DNA of 64,000 nt from Campylorhamphus procurvoides. Taxonomy: Eukaryota; Chordata; Aves; Passeriformes; Dendrocolaptidae. Below, in pieces: positions 40,077-52,978 of the stretch. The translations under genes and the position numbers were made by a program. The notes under the pieces were generated by a model. That model did not search any database. It had not been told where the DNA came from and was given only the letters and a program-made list of their open reading frames with translations. Position 1 is the first letter of the stretch. Each line of letters opens with the position of its first letter. The stretch is from contig WBMV01008590.1 of the NCBI GenBank assembly GCA_013396655.1, positions 62,001 to 126,000 on the forward strand. Direction: 5' to 3'.

Positions 40077-42038
40077 CCACTTGATTGAACAGAATTGGTA
40101 CCAACAGTTCACATCTGCTCCTTTTTTACACAGACGTGTCCTGTCTGCCTTACTTTCCTAACTCTCCTGAAGAAGAAGCAAAATACTTCTCTATTTAACA
40201 ATGATTATTTCTTGTGTAAAAGGAAGGTAATGTTACCTGGTCTACCTGTTCACAGATTGTGACAGTTCAGGGAGATTATCTCATGTTTAGTGTATATCAG
40301 AACACAGACTGAAAAATTTCTATTGTAGGTACAGAGAATAAACTCCTCAAGAGTTTCTTTAGTGTTATAGTTGTGTGTGCTCTGGTACAGCAATGCTGCC
40401 ACAAAATTGATCTGTAAAACAGAAACAAAAATCTGTTGTGGGCTTTACCTTAGTAACCTATATTGCTTTCCATGTTCACTTGGGCAACATCATTCCTAAC
40501 TTATCACAGATTTAAGACCAGAGATCACCTTTCAGTCCCCAAAATTCCCACTGTAAGGAGTTCTTAGTGTCCCCTCAACACAGAGAGTTTCAAAGCAAAG
40601 GCAGAACATCAACAGCTGGCAGCAGTTTCCTTCCTCATCCTGCTGGAAGTGATGAACAAGCAACTATATTGTTTACGAATGATGTACAGCAGTGATATAT
40701 GAAATGATACATTGAATCCCCTTTCTGTAACCTGCATGTTGCAAAATTTATCAGTCTGTAAACTATCTTTTTCCCCCCTGCTTGAGTAAACAAACTCATT
40801 TTAAATATGGAAATCCCTTTGAAGTACACTTTGAATTGTTTTAAATGTGCTTGTTTAGCAAAATAAGCCCTGTGGTAAGGTATAGCTTCTACATCTCTGA
40901 TTTTTCTTTTGTGTGTGACATAGCTTCTTCACTTAAAAAATAAATACCCAGCACATGCTGGTAGCAATCAGATTTCTGTCACATACATGGCCACCCTTAC
41001 GGCTCCTTCCTATTCATCTTTTTAATTAGTCATATAGTCATAATATGTTAAAGATACATTTCAATTAGAAATAAGGAATACCATGCTAACAGTTGCCTTT
41101 CCTTACAGGAAGTAGGGTTTGGTAAGAAAAACCTCAGCAAAAGGAAAAAAATCTCTACATTTCTCAGAAGCCAAAGTGTGGTTCCCAGCATTGGACTTTG
41201 CAGGGCATGGTAGGAAGATAAAATGCTTGTACATTGGCTATGTGACCAATCTGCCACATTTTAATATTTGTAAAGGATATCACCAACTCAAATATTTACA
41301 ACCTTTTGAAATGTTACAACCCACATAGAATTAGATAAAAAGCAGTCGGTTTAGACATGAGGAGATTGATTTAAGAAGAAATAATGAGTTGGGTTTTCTG
41401 GTACACAGCACATACAAAATGTCTAGTGGAGGATTGTATGAAGATGCTCCACTATGCTCATAACTCGATTGAGTAATGAAGCCTGTTTTTGTATGGGACA
41501 CTATAACCTAGAACAAGTGCTGAATTGATGACAGCCTCATTGTCCAATTAATATGGCCTTCTTTTTAGGGTTTTATGAGTCTGAGCAAGCAAAAAAGCTT
41601 TGACTACAGTCAAAGGTATGTCAAAACTATGGCCCTGGTACCATGCACTCAGCAGAGCCATGTTTAATCAATAGCAACATAGTAAATACAGTGAAAGTTA
41701 CAACACCACTTTCAGTGGCACAGAACACAAATCAGCAAAGAGGACATGTAGAATTAATCTTGATCATTAGATGGACAACCTGATTCAACCACATTGTATG
41801 ATGGACACAGCAGATGATGCTGCATATCAGGTAACCTAACTATCTGTACAGGGGCAAAAATAAGATTCTTAATAGGTGAATGTTAAATGGTTGCATACAA
41901 TGAACTTTCAAAACTATTTAAATGACAAAAAATAACAATAAATAGCACTCAAGCCTGAAAGAAATTAAGGAATTACATCTATTTTCCATTTTTGCAAACT
42001 TTTTCTTCCTTCAGATTTGTTTCCATAGCTGGGCATTA

Positions 42039-42043
42039 TAGTG
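42039..42043. repeat. Possible target-site duplication, left
   Basis: TAGTG lies just left of the proposed LTR boundary and recurs at 42492-42496. Confidence 0.45.
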
Positions 42044-42491
42044 TGCCATGTATAGTGCATAGTTTAGGAATGACATTCCCCAGTTTAGTGGTCCCAATCC
42101 CACAGCCCACACCACACACTACTCGTTTACTTTCCTTCCTCGTTTCCCCTGTGATGTAATTGAGAGGAAAATTGGAGGCACAAAAGGTAGAGATCATGGA
42201 CTGAAATAAGAACAATTTACTAGAAACAGTGATGAAATAAGAAAACAAACAGTAACAACAATATTAATAACAGGGTGCACAAGGTAAGTAAACAATTCAC
42301 TCATGGGTGCTCACCACAAAGAAGCCCGGGACCAACAAATACACACTCCACCACTGGCCCAAACTAGAACAGATCCACCCTCTCTCAGTTGACTATGTAT
42401 GGAGTGAGGTGGTAGAAAGTAACCCCAGGGGCTTGGCCATGTACCTCCTGGTTGCTGTAAAATTTAGACCTGTCCTGCCAGAACCACAACA
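42044..42491 (-). mobile_element. ERV solo LTR (ERVL-like)
   Basis: Read on the minus strand, this starts TGTTGTGGTTCTGGCAGG and contains the avian LTR poly(A) region: AGTAAATTGTTCTTATTTCA, then CCTTTTGTGCCTCCAATTTT (plus-strand positions about 42145-42235). It ends in TG...CA form at ATGGCA. TAGTG flanks both sides, consistent with a 5-bp target-site duplication. The left boundary was chosen partly from that match, so it is less sure than the family call. No retroviral coding sequence is attached. The length of about 448 bp is ordinary for a bird LTR. Confidence 0.7.
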
Positions 42492-42496
42492 TAGTG
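42492..42496. repeat. Possible target-site duplication, right
   Basis: TAGTG, matching 42039-42043, directly follows the LTR start on the minus strand. Confidence 0.45.
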
Positions 42497-45400
42497 TCTG
42501 CTGATCATTTACCACCACTCAAATATGATACATTTAGTGCACCTGGATCTCACAAAACTTCAAGGGAGAGGAAATATTTAGGAAGGAGTGTCCATTGTGC
42601 ACAAACACTTTTTTCAAAAGAGAATAAGCAAATACAAACAATGCAGAGTTCAAATTTTATTTCCTCTAGTTTTACAACACCTTTACAGGTTTTTAGATGT
42701 ATTTCTCTGCCCTTGTGCAAAACTTGTGCTCTAATTTGTTTTCTGCTTTCTTCACCTTCATTCAGTTCCTACTGTTCAACCTTATCTGCTTTTTACTGGT
42801 AGACACTAGATGTTCAGCTTTTGATAATCTTATAGTTCAACTTGTGCTGATCTTTTGTCATCAGCTCAGCGGGACAGGACTGTTCAGCTCTGTTTTCTGA
42901 AGCAATAGGATGATTTTAGGTTTTCAGTTAAAGTCTTTCTTGTCTTTAAAATCACTACCCTTTTAGGTACCTAAAGAAGGGAAATTTGATTCCCACTATA
43001 ATGCAGTTATAGCACTGCACATAAAAAGTCCATGAATAACACCAATGTTTGCAGACTCTGAAAATGAAGTGATGTAATATGGAATTAGCTACTAATGCAA
43101 GCAGCGTTGTTTCCTCTTTCTTCTACATGATGCTAAGAAAGGTGTTCCTGAATGAATTATGACTATAACCGTGGCAAAAATAATGAACTCCATTGGACAG
43201 ATGTTGAACACATAAGATTACTTTCCTGTGCTCTACAGAGCACTCTGGAGTAAAAAACAACTGGCCCAATTATATCAGTTACTGTCTTAATTGCCCTTTT
43301 GCAAGGGAAGGCAAAAAGTCAGCACCAAACAAGACAAATAGAACACAAACAAACCGTAGATTCTAGTTGCTGCTTGCTTACCAACCTCATGCTAGTACCA
43401 CAAGGGTTGGTGGGTTTTGCTTTCTTACAACCTTTCTTATACCATCAGAGTCAGTCAGGACATCTGTTGGAAACTGCATAAAGAGAACTAAATCTTTTTA
43501 ATTTTCTCTCTGTAGAGCTTCAGTAATTACTCAAGAATGTGGGAAGAGAATTTTAGTAAAAGACAGAATATTGGGAAAACTCTTCCTTTTGGAGGAGATA
43601 GGAGACTTAATCTCTTTACTTTACTTTCTTGCTGGGCGAGATTCCTGCAAAACAACTAAACACATAAAATTAATAATCATAACAAGTACTGATACTGAAG
43701 AGAGAAGCAGCTGGGATAGACAATGGATGAACTTTAGTGTCAAAAGCATGATAAATATATAACCCTATGATCTTACTAGTTTTCCGATATGAACATGAAC
43801 TTTATTGCCCTTTTTTCCACAGACTTGTGTACTTCTCTCCAGCGAAATAAAGCTGTGTACACGTGGTATTCACTCTTATATTCAAAATCGTGATCTGGGC
43901 AAAAAGGAGCCACAGCTTATATGCAGAGCCAAAAATGTACTGTTAGTTTAATTAAAGTCTTAACAGTCTAATCAAATGCAATAAACAGTTATTACTGCAG
44001 CTGTAATTAAACTAAAAGTCATAGTCTGAATTACCTAATTATTACTGGAAAAATTCCTGAATCATTCTGCTACACTTTTCACACATATACACACTTTTCT
44101 TCTGGTGTTGTTCACCTTCCAGTGCCCCAGTGACTCACTCAAAAAGAGTAAGACATAGAGGTACAATGACTCCATCCTCTCACAGGGTGATTGTGGAAAC
44201 AATCTCTGTTCTCAATATTCTGTCTGCTTGGCAATAATTTTTTTACATTATCTACCAGAATATGCTCTCTCACTTTCATCCTTGCTTCTGAATTCCACAT
44301 TTTCTTGTTTTCCTGTTCTCTCTTTGCCACCTCTAGCACTGATTTACCTGTCTCTCAGGGTTGCACCCCTTTAATAAGCAGTGACTGACTATAAAGATTT
44401 ATGGGGTTTTACAGTCTGGAGCTTCTGTACCCTCCTATGCGTATACTGCCATTTTTATTCCAGGGTCATAAGGAGTTCAGTCTACACAGAATTACTAGTT
44501 ATTATTACTGTCTATTAATTAACATTATGCACTATGCTGTACGACTAAGCTAAGGTAAATTTAGGCAGTAGTCACCTGACTGGTAGATAATTGCTACCAT
44601 ACTTAAAACAAGCCTAAAAATAAGCACATGTCAAAGGAAGCCAGACAAGTCCTGAAACTATTCGGTCAGTACAAAGCTTGTCCTCTTACAGGTAATGTCA
44701 CAATTGTATTTGTTGAGTTGCAGAACCAAGCTAGTGACAAATTGTCGTATGACCTGCTTTTCTCTCAGACCCACAGACCAGAGAACTCAAAAGCCTTTCT
44801 GTGTCTGAGATTACACATGCAGCCTTCTGATTCAGGTTATCAAACTTCTGTTGGCCTGGAGAAATTATTTTGCATCTCAGTTACTACCTCCGCGCTGCTC
44901 AGTCATGATGTCTCAAATTAGTTACACATTGCAAACAAAGATGGCTTTTGCTATTTCCTGTTCTCACTTTCACTTTATGGATTTAAACACTGAAGTTGAT
45001 ATGAAGAACTGCATTTCATGCAGCAGTAGCATTTGTGGTGAAATTTGGTAGTGATACTAAATAGCCTGCAGAAACTGGCTTCACAGGATGGGGATGGACA
45101 CATATTTTCCATGAACTGGAAGATTCCCAAGGTGAAGATTTTCTATTAAAACTCTGAAAGCTGTGTTTTCTAGACACTACTTTCTTGACTACTTTTGGCC
45201 TCTTGACAATGTAACATTATCCTGGGATTCATTTCTCTCTTAGCAACCTTGGTGAAAGTCATTTATCTATATTTGTTGCATATCTATATGACCTACATTT
45301 ATCAAGTACAGAATTCCAAGAGATCATGCAGACAATCTGAAGGGAGAAAGACTTTTTGATCTATTAATTTGTAGCTACAGATAATGAATGAACAATCTTT

Positions 45401-48400
45401 TTTTAATAGTCCTGAATCAAAGTTTTTAATCAGTTTCAAAAGCTCAAACAGTGCAGTTGTTTCCTGGAACAGAATTCTGTCTTTCAGGTTTCTCTGTATG
45501 GACAAGCCTGCAGGGCTGGCTCCACAAAACAATAAGCCCTTCCTTCGGTATGGCACAATGCCATGGTCTGCAGCACTCTATTTTACTGTTAGGTGAAGAG
45601 TGTAATCAGACTACTCCTCTGATGTTTCTTTGGAGTTGCCCTCTGATCCCATTCCCCAGTCATATACTGCTAACACCTCTGGTGTTATTGCTGCCATCTG
45701 ACACACTGCCCTAGTCAATAACCAAGATGTACCAAAAAAAAAAAAAAAAGGAAAAAGAGTTCTATGCAGCCTCCTTTGTGAGGAAACATCTAATTATAAG
45801 GGACAGAAGTCATACTGCCCTCTTAAAACACTGGCTGGGACATGTGAGGAAAAATTATTCTATTTTCTAGCACAGCTATGTCTCACCTTTATGGGCGTGC
45901 ACCAAAGGGGAACAGAAAATACATAGCACATAATTTTGCATTTTTATAATAGGTTGAAACTAAACACTAGGAAGCCTTGTCAGCGGCTGCTAAGCTGATT
46001 CCAATTAAAGCTTCTGGCAGAGTTCCAGCTGTTTTACTACCTCAAATAGCACTGAACATAACAAGGTTTATGAAGCATTCAAAAGTCAAATACCCTATTA
46101 ACATAAACATGTAGTGAAATCAACTCTTCTACAATTTTCAGCTTGCTTTCTTTATTTCATTTACCTTGGACTAATCTAAGATGATGTCTGTTTTCTTTGT
46201 TGCATCTCCCTTTTTTTCTGCTTGCTGGAATGCAAAAAAAGATTTACTATTTGAATGGTGCCTGATTTGCCCTGAGAACTTACTCCCTTTGCAAATTTTA
46301 TTATACTTTCTATCCACCCTGTTTTGTTAGCAGCATTCTGAAGGTTAGTTTCCTACTCTGCTTTTAACTCCAAAGTAGCAAGTGGTATACTCTGTCCTGG
46401 ACTGTTTGGGAAGTGTTCTGAAAACCTGGATGCTAATGTCAACAATTAAGGAGAATTGTTTCATTCAATTCATTCATAATTAATAAGCATGAGTAAAAAG
46501 AAAAAGTAGAGTAATACTCCGAACAATTTCCTGATACAGTTTTGTCATTGTTTAATAATAAGTCATTCCCATTTAAATGAAAATTAGGCATATACTTCCC
46601 TGCATTTTCAATAGGGTAAATGCCTACTGTGTAAAAAATCATTTGGTGCTTTTTGCCAGGATGTTGATTAAAAAAGTGGACAGAGAATAGCGAATATAGG
46701 GGAATTGAATAATGCTGAATTCATCATAAATATATATATTTAAAATAATTGTAGGCATCTGAAAGTAGGAGAATACACTAACAGCATTGTATGCAACACA
46801 CCAAGCAGCTCCATTTGTAATCATATTGGCACCAAAGAACTGCTAAATGAGCAGAAATGGAAATATGCAATTTGGGTAGAATCGTCATAAATCTGGTATT
46901 TGGCACTATCTTACACATCATGAATATGGTTAGTTAAGATAAAGCCTTATTACGTTGTTAAGTCTCACCTTTATGTTCATTCTGTAGCACAGCATCTGAT
47001 AAGTTAGCTTCGTATTACCAACATATAAATTAAATTCTGTCATATACATATCATATATGTATATGTATCATATTGTTGTTAGCCCATATCTGCAAGATTT
47101 ACACAATGTTTAAAAAACATCTGTCTTTCTTGGGGTGAGAAGCATTTTCTTTATTCATACATGGCCTGATCCAAAGACCATGCTAGTTTACTAAATGTCT
47201 GATTTCTACAAGCTCTGGATCAGCTCCATAATGGATTAAATGCTAATGATTTTTCTTTTGTTTTAGCTGAAATAAGCATTTTTAAACAAGGATAGTCTCC
47301 TAATACATAACAAAAACCACCCTAGAACCTCAGGGGTTTTATGCAGAAATCAATCTGTTACTCTAAACCCAGAAAAATCATGTTTTATTTTATTTTCCAT
47401 ATATATATTTTAAGGAATTTTTATTTTAGGAATTTCTGATCCACTTATCATGCAATGTGTCATCATGAACTCAGTTCTTAACAAGCTGAAATCTAAATAA
47501 GTCCAGAACATCCAAAGATTTCAAAGTTCTGCTAGTTTGAAAAGGATATTTCTGGGAATTACATGTGACCTTTCAATTTTCCAAATACAGTATTTTTTTC
47601 ATATTCTTTTTCTACCATAATGTATTTTAGGGACAGCCTGGTTGCAAGTAACAACTAGAAAAAAGAATTTTTAATGGTCACTTCAGCTTTTAAGCCCATT
47701 CAAAAACCTGAAGATTGAGGAAGAAAAGTCTTACAAATACTTGAAAATAAGAGCTAATGTTTAGTCCTTCTTAATATTCTTTAGTACTCTGACACACAAA
47801 TATTAAGTTCCTTTGCAGTGTATGACCTTGAGAAAAATAATTAATTAAAATTGTTATTTATATTGAACAATATATTTCAGGTTTTAGCTTGGTAAGAACT
47901 TTTTAAGTCCACTCAAAATTAATGATGATCCTCTTTGATACAGATAAGTGGGGCTTAAAAATACTAATCTTTCAAATTTTACATTATGTCGTCTCTTTTT
48001 AAGGTTTGTCATTACTCTAAAATGTGTTGGTGTAAAGTGTGTATTATTATAAGAGAAAATTTGTAATTCAAAGTAAATATTATAATAGACTATTGCAACA
48101 AGCAAAAAGCAATGAGACCCTGACTTTTCTTTAACTATTGGAGTAATTTGTACTGAGATTATAGTACCCTGTGCCAGAGTTTCCCTGCTGCCCTCTCTTT
48201 CTTCCTTTTTCCTTGATGGCAGCCTTCAAGGTGATTTCTTTTCTAAGGTGATATTTAATGCAAAGCACTCTATTTAGTTTGCATTCAGGATATAACAAAG
48301 GAAAGTTAGTCAAATCCTACTGGGAAGCTCTACTGTAGAACTCCCATGCCATTCTATATAGGTTACTGAAAACGTACCTATTTTCCTCTCTGAGACTACC

Positions 48401-51400
48401 ATGCAGTGTGTCACACAAAGAGTTTAATGACTAAAACGCTTAATGATATTTAACAACCTTGACTGTAGAAAGTGTGCATCAGTTAGGAGTGGTAATATTT
48501 TAGGTAGAGTATCAAGTAAATGCCAAAACAAACACAAATAAATGTGTTGCTTAAAATTTAGATTAAATTATCTCGTCCTTAAAATGTTCCCCAACAGCCT
48601 TTTAAGAATGTATTGTTCCTTTCCAAAAGTGCTAAGTTACTATTTGATGTGCACCCTCATTTTGGACAGATTGCAAATTCTTTCTTAATTTGGCCTAAAT
48701 TCACCAATGTACCATTTTAGAATCATTCTATGCCTTCTGCACACTGCATTTATCATCGATTTTTATTCACATCTGCTTAGTTGTTCATCCTACTAACCTA
48801 ATACTTGCCACATTTCCAGAGATCAGNTTAATTTTGAGTTCTGTGTATGAGGCCTGATTAGTCATGACTAGCTCCAAGTTAAATGTCTGTTATTTGCAGA
48901 GGAATACAGGGAGAAAAATATTCTCAAGATTGCTTTTTTTTAATTATAAAGATACATTATTGTTTAAACATACACTTTCTCAAAAGACTCCCATCAGGTT
49001 TTTGTTGGATTTTTAGGTGTATTTTTTAGTGAGACTACTTATAATGTAAGGTGTGTCATTTTAAGATTAATAGACACAGGATGCAAGAGATGCAACATTC
49101 AGAGCATGAAGAATCATTAACTAGCAACGATGTCTGAGGGATGTTTCTGCATTTCAAATGCTTCATTGCTTCATTGAGTAGTGAACACAGCAACTCACTC
49201 TGAGGCAGATGTTATGCCCACACACATTGCAAATGCAAACAATTATCTCCAGAGCGTGCAGAGAAAAATCAGACAAACTATGTAATATTCTGGAAGGAAG
49301 GGGGGAAAATTCAAACCAAACCAAACAACGAAAAAAAAATAAAAAAACCACAAAGCCTAAAACAAAAACCAACTGATTTAGAATTGAAAACTTTATGTCA
49401 AAGGTGTTACAAACATGAAAACCTGTAATTGTTATAGTTCATAATAATGTGGATTGAAAACAAGACATTCAAACTCAGATTCAGTATTTTGGTCAAGAAA
49501 AGATGTTCTGGTTTGAAGGGTTTTGGAATAATAGAAATCTTTCTATGGAATCTACAGTTAATTTTTAAATTACTGATAATAGGAAGAACATAGTTTAATG
49601 TGACTCCATTGGTCCGTAATAATCTGTTAGTCACAATTGGAAATGTCCTGAGCTACTTGACGCAGGTGTAGTGGAACATTGCAGTAAATAGATTAGTTAT
49701 TTATACTGACACGGAAGTTCATAAGCTAGAGGCATCACGATGTTACTCCACAAGTATCTTGGGAACAAGAAGTTCTCAAATATTTAATACAATAAAACCT
49801 CAAAGATAATAAGGAGAATTATGATAGAGGGGGATAACACAAGGACACATTTTTGTGGGGAGAGGGAAGTGAGGCAGGAGTTTGACCTTCTGCTGTTTCC
49901 CCAACACTTAAAACAATGTAGTTCTCTTCTGTTCAACCAGGGTGCCAAAGTGTCATTACAACTTCTCTAACTATTGAGAATAAAACAAAGAGATCAGGAG
50001 CTAACTGCAAAGCTAGGGTGTTTGCTGCAGTGTGTCTTACCTGTATAGCTATTTTCATCTAGGATAGTATGCATATATACTTCAATTTTGTTCCTGTGGT
50101 GCTCAAAGATATGTTGGTTGAACAGCAAGAAAGAATTGATTCTAATGTTAAGCTGTGCAATCAAGATAAGAGACACGGTGCCAGTGCTATTAAGGTACAA
50201 GTGTAAAGTGTAAAGGTTTAAATTTCACACTAATGACATCTTAGATGTTTGCACCACCTTCAACAAATCTCAACAAGAGTACACAGAAATCTTTTTACCT
50301 GACATAAATTTGCAGTAATAAGATGGTATTTTTTAATAACACATACTGAGGATCAGTAAAGGCAAAAAATTAAGCAAATGGAAATGTTCAGGGAGTGAAT
50401 CTACAGTAGCATTATCTTCTCATCCTATCCAGCTCAAAAGAAGTGCTATGCTTCTGAAGCAGACTGACCCTACCCACAAATGTAAAGAGAATTCCCTGGT
50501 CTGCCTCAACAGCCTATCCCTGGTACCCCATAAAGTGTTTACAACAGATACGGCAGCTAATTTCCATGGAAGCAGATAGGAAGAGAGGAAAAAAAGACAA
50601 CTCATGAATCAGAAAAGACAGCTCTGAAAGCATTCAGAGAAACTCTGTTATTAAGGGGAAAGCCAATCCTGAAAACAATATTAAAAGCAAAAGTGAAGGG
50701 GAAGATCATCTGACCTCAGAGCTCTGCTTTTCTCTCTAGACATCTGATATGCTTCTAATCATTTTTCTAATACTGAATATGTATCAGGCATGTTAAAGTA
50801 AGGAATTTCACGGGTCTGTAAAGTCTTCAGTGCTGTCATTAGGTACAGTTGAGTGGTAGACTGAAAATACTTGTTTTCAGTACCTCTAGTGCCACGGGAA
50901 TACATTGCATCACTTAATGAAATTTCAGATTTTGCATCTTTGTAGGCAACAGCTCAGGATAAATGAGCCTACTATTTGTCTTAAACCACTTTTTTTTTTT
51001 TTTTTCACTTTGAGAGTAGCTGTGACAGATGAAACAGCCCTTGGTAGTGCTTCATGATAAAAATGGCCTTCAGACTTACAGCAACTCCACAGTTCTGTCA
51101 CAGCCTAGATTCATTCTAATGCTAAATAATGTTGGAATATGCCTCATTTTAGTTCTAGATAGATCTCCAGTGACTTCTTTTTTTCCCAAGGTTACAAAGT
51201 ACGAACAGACCATGACTACTTACTCCTGCCCAAACCACATTTTAAGTATTCCTTCAGGAAAGTCTTCCCACCCTGCTTCTTTCATTGCTGCTATACAGTG
51301 AAAGGACAGGGGCTAGGCTTAACCCCAAAAATGGTTGTTTATTTTGACAAATTAATTTCAAGCATGGTATCTTAGATCAAGACTCCCCAGAACACTGCAA

Positions 51401-51558
51401 TGATGGTTGTCAAGTACCTGTGCAGATATGTGGTCATTTCCTATGGAAATCCTGGATCAGTGAACTTCAGTATTCAGCTCTGCCTTAAATGTCTGGAACT
51501 TTAATAAAAGCTATCTCCATTTCGCTGGTCTTGTTATTGTCTTTTTAGCACTAAAGAT
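42497..51558. other. AT-rich unique DNA, no gene recognised
   Basis: No gene or named repeat. Contains a 97-codon open frame at 44628-44921 (plus) without recognisable motifs, an A16 run at 45734-45749, an AT-rich hairpin at 47041-47065 (11-bp arms), an isolated N at 48827 and a T16 run at 50990-51005. The last 250 bases include AATAAAAGCTATCTCC near 51505, which looks like an LTR poly(A) region, but I could not find the rest of such an element. Confidence 0.5.
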
Positions 51559-52235
51559 GTCATTGTACTGGGTTTGCACGATCAGGTTTTGGTATCCAGG
51601 GGGCCACAGCAGTGGGTTCTGCAAGAAGCTTCCAGAAGCTTCCCCAAAGTCCAGCAGAGCCAATGCCAGCCATCTCCAGGACAGACCAGCCACTGGACAA
51701 GATTGGGTCAATCAGAAACTGTGTTAGTGCCTCTGCAATAACATATTTAACAAGGAAGAAAAAAAATTATGCAGATGTAATTGCAGCCACAGAAGGGTGG
51801 AGTGAGAATACATGAAAGGAACAACTCTGCAAACACCAAGGTCAGTCAAAAAGGAGGGGAAAGCTCCAGGCACTGGAGCTGAGATTTTCCTACAGCCTGT
51901 GGTGCAGACCAAGGTGGAGCAGCTGTCCCCCTGCTGTCCATGGAGGATCATGTGGATGCAGAGATCCACCTGCAGCCCAGGCCAGAGAAGGTGAATGTCC
52001 AAAAGAAGCAGGCTCCTGCCAGGGACCTGCAGACCTGTGGAGAGAGGAGCCCAAGCTCGTAGGATGTGACCCTGTGGCAGACAGATGTTGGAACAGCCAA
52101 CAACCCTGAAGCACCACACCCCATGGAAGAGTGACCCATATTGCAATAGTTCATGGAGAACTGTTGCAGTGGGATGGATTCATGTTGAAGAAGTTCATGG
52201 AAGACTGTCTCCTGTGGGAGGCACCCCATGCTGGA

Positions 52236-52598
52236 GTAGGGAAAAGACTCCTCTCTGACCAGTGACAAATACAATATATTATAAACTGGCTGTAACCGCC
52301 ACTCGTCTCCCTGAGCCAGTGAGGGGGAAGAAGTAGAGCTCAGGAAGGAGGGAGGGGTGGGTGAAAGGTGTTCTTAAGATTTATTTTAGTTCTCATTATC
52401 CTGCTCTGATTTTGTTAATAATAGAATTCAATTAATATCCTCAAGTTGAATACATTTTGCCCATGACAGTATCTGGTGAGTGATCTCTCCCAGTCCTTAT
52501 CTCAACTCATGAAACTTCATTGTGTTTTGTCTCCCCATCTGCTTGTGGAGGGGAGTGATAAAGCAGCTTTGGTAGGTGCCTGACATCCAGCCTAGGTC
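52236..52598 (+). repeat. 363-bp direct repeat, copy 1
   Basis: By eye this is identical base for base to 52600-52962. It starts GTAGGGAAAAGACTCC and ends CCAGCCTAGGTC, immediately before the N at 52599. It is the 3' part of the ERVL-type LTR. Confidence 0.95.
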
Positions 52599-52599
52599 N
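52599..52599. other. Single unresolved base between repeats
   Basis: An N separates the two identical 363-bp copies. This is what a failed merge of overlapping contig ends looks like. Confidence 0.9.
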
Positions 52600-52962
52600 G
52601 TAGGGAAAAGACTCCTCTCTGACCAGTGACAAATACAATATATTATAAACTGGCTGTAACCGCCACTCGTCTCCCTGAGCCAGTGAGGGGGAAGAAGTAG
52701 AGCTCAGGAAGGAGGGAGGGGTGGGTGAAAGGTGTTCTTAAGATTTATTTTAGTTCTCATTATCCTGCTCTGATTTTGTTAATAATAGAATTCAATTAAT
52801 ATCCTCAAGTTGAATACATTTTGCCCATGACAGTATCTGGTGAGTGATCTCTCCCAGTCCTTATCTCAACTCATGAAACTTCATTGTGTTTTGTCTCCCC
52901 ATCTGCTTGTGGAGGGGAGTGATAAAGCAGCTTTGGTAGGTGCCTGACATCCAGCCTAGGTC
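52600..52962 (+). repeat. 363-bp direct repeat, copy 2
   Basis: Identical to 52236-52598, but continuing into the proper end of the LTR (AATCCACTGCA). Likely an assembly duplicate of copy 1. Confidence 0.95.
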
Positions 52963-52978
52963 AATCCACTGCAGCCAC

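Larger units (their letters stand above)
33903..42038. other. AT-rich unique DNA, no gene recognised
   Basis: No gene is recognised. Noted structures are (AAAT)n at 36128-36147, a degenerate TAACCA-rich tandem stretch at 37326-37377, a G/T-rich GGTT stretch near 38055-38080, and a stem-loop with a direct repeat at 40038-40076. A 47-nt exon-like piece at 41569-41615 (acceptor CTTTTTAG, donor AAAGGTATGT, one open frame) is probably chance. Confidence 0.5.
51564..52973 (+). mobile_element. Long avian ERVL-type LTR
   Basis: This is an LTR of a common bird ERVL-type family on the plus strand, starting TGTACTGGGTTTGCACGATC and ending near TCAATCCACTGCA. Internal landmarks are the AGAAGCTTCCAGAAGCTTCC block at 51626, ATAACATATTTAA near 51738, the run of imperfect internal repeats with CATGG/CTGGAG phrases (51900-52240), and the GGAGGGGTGGGTGAAAGGTG phrase with TTAAGATTTATTTTAG near 52370. 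The apparent length of 1410 bp is inflated by 364 bases, because the 3' part occurs twice around an N. The true length is probably about 1046 bp. The 5-bp flanks are GTCAT and GCCAC, which differ by two transitions and may be a decayed duplication. No retroviral protein genes are attached, and open frames here are incidental. Confidence 0.9.

Noticed and set aside
41569..41615. 47-nt exon-like segment with a good acceptor and donor
   Set aside because: Too short, no neighbouring exon in phase, and about 19 kb from the candidate gene; expected by chance in a window this size.
44628..44921. 97-codon open frame with moderately even codon use
   Set aside because: No recognisable homology, and the internal AG/GT sites do not lead to a partner exon.
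51300..51560. LTR poly(A) region suggested by AATAAAAGCTATCTCC
   Set aside because: No LTR start, TATA box or flanking duplication could be found; kept as unassigned DNA.
51724..52274. Several overlapping open frames of 60-140 codons
   Set aside because: They lie inside the ERVL-type LTR, whose imperfect internal repeats keep frames open; LTRs of this class do not encode proteins.
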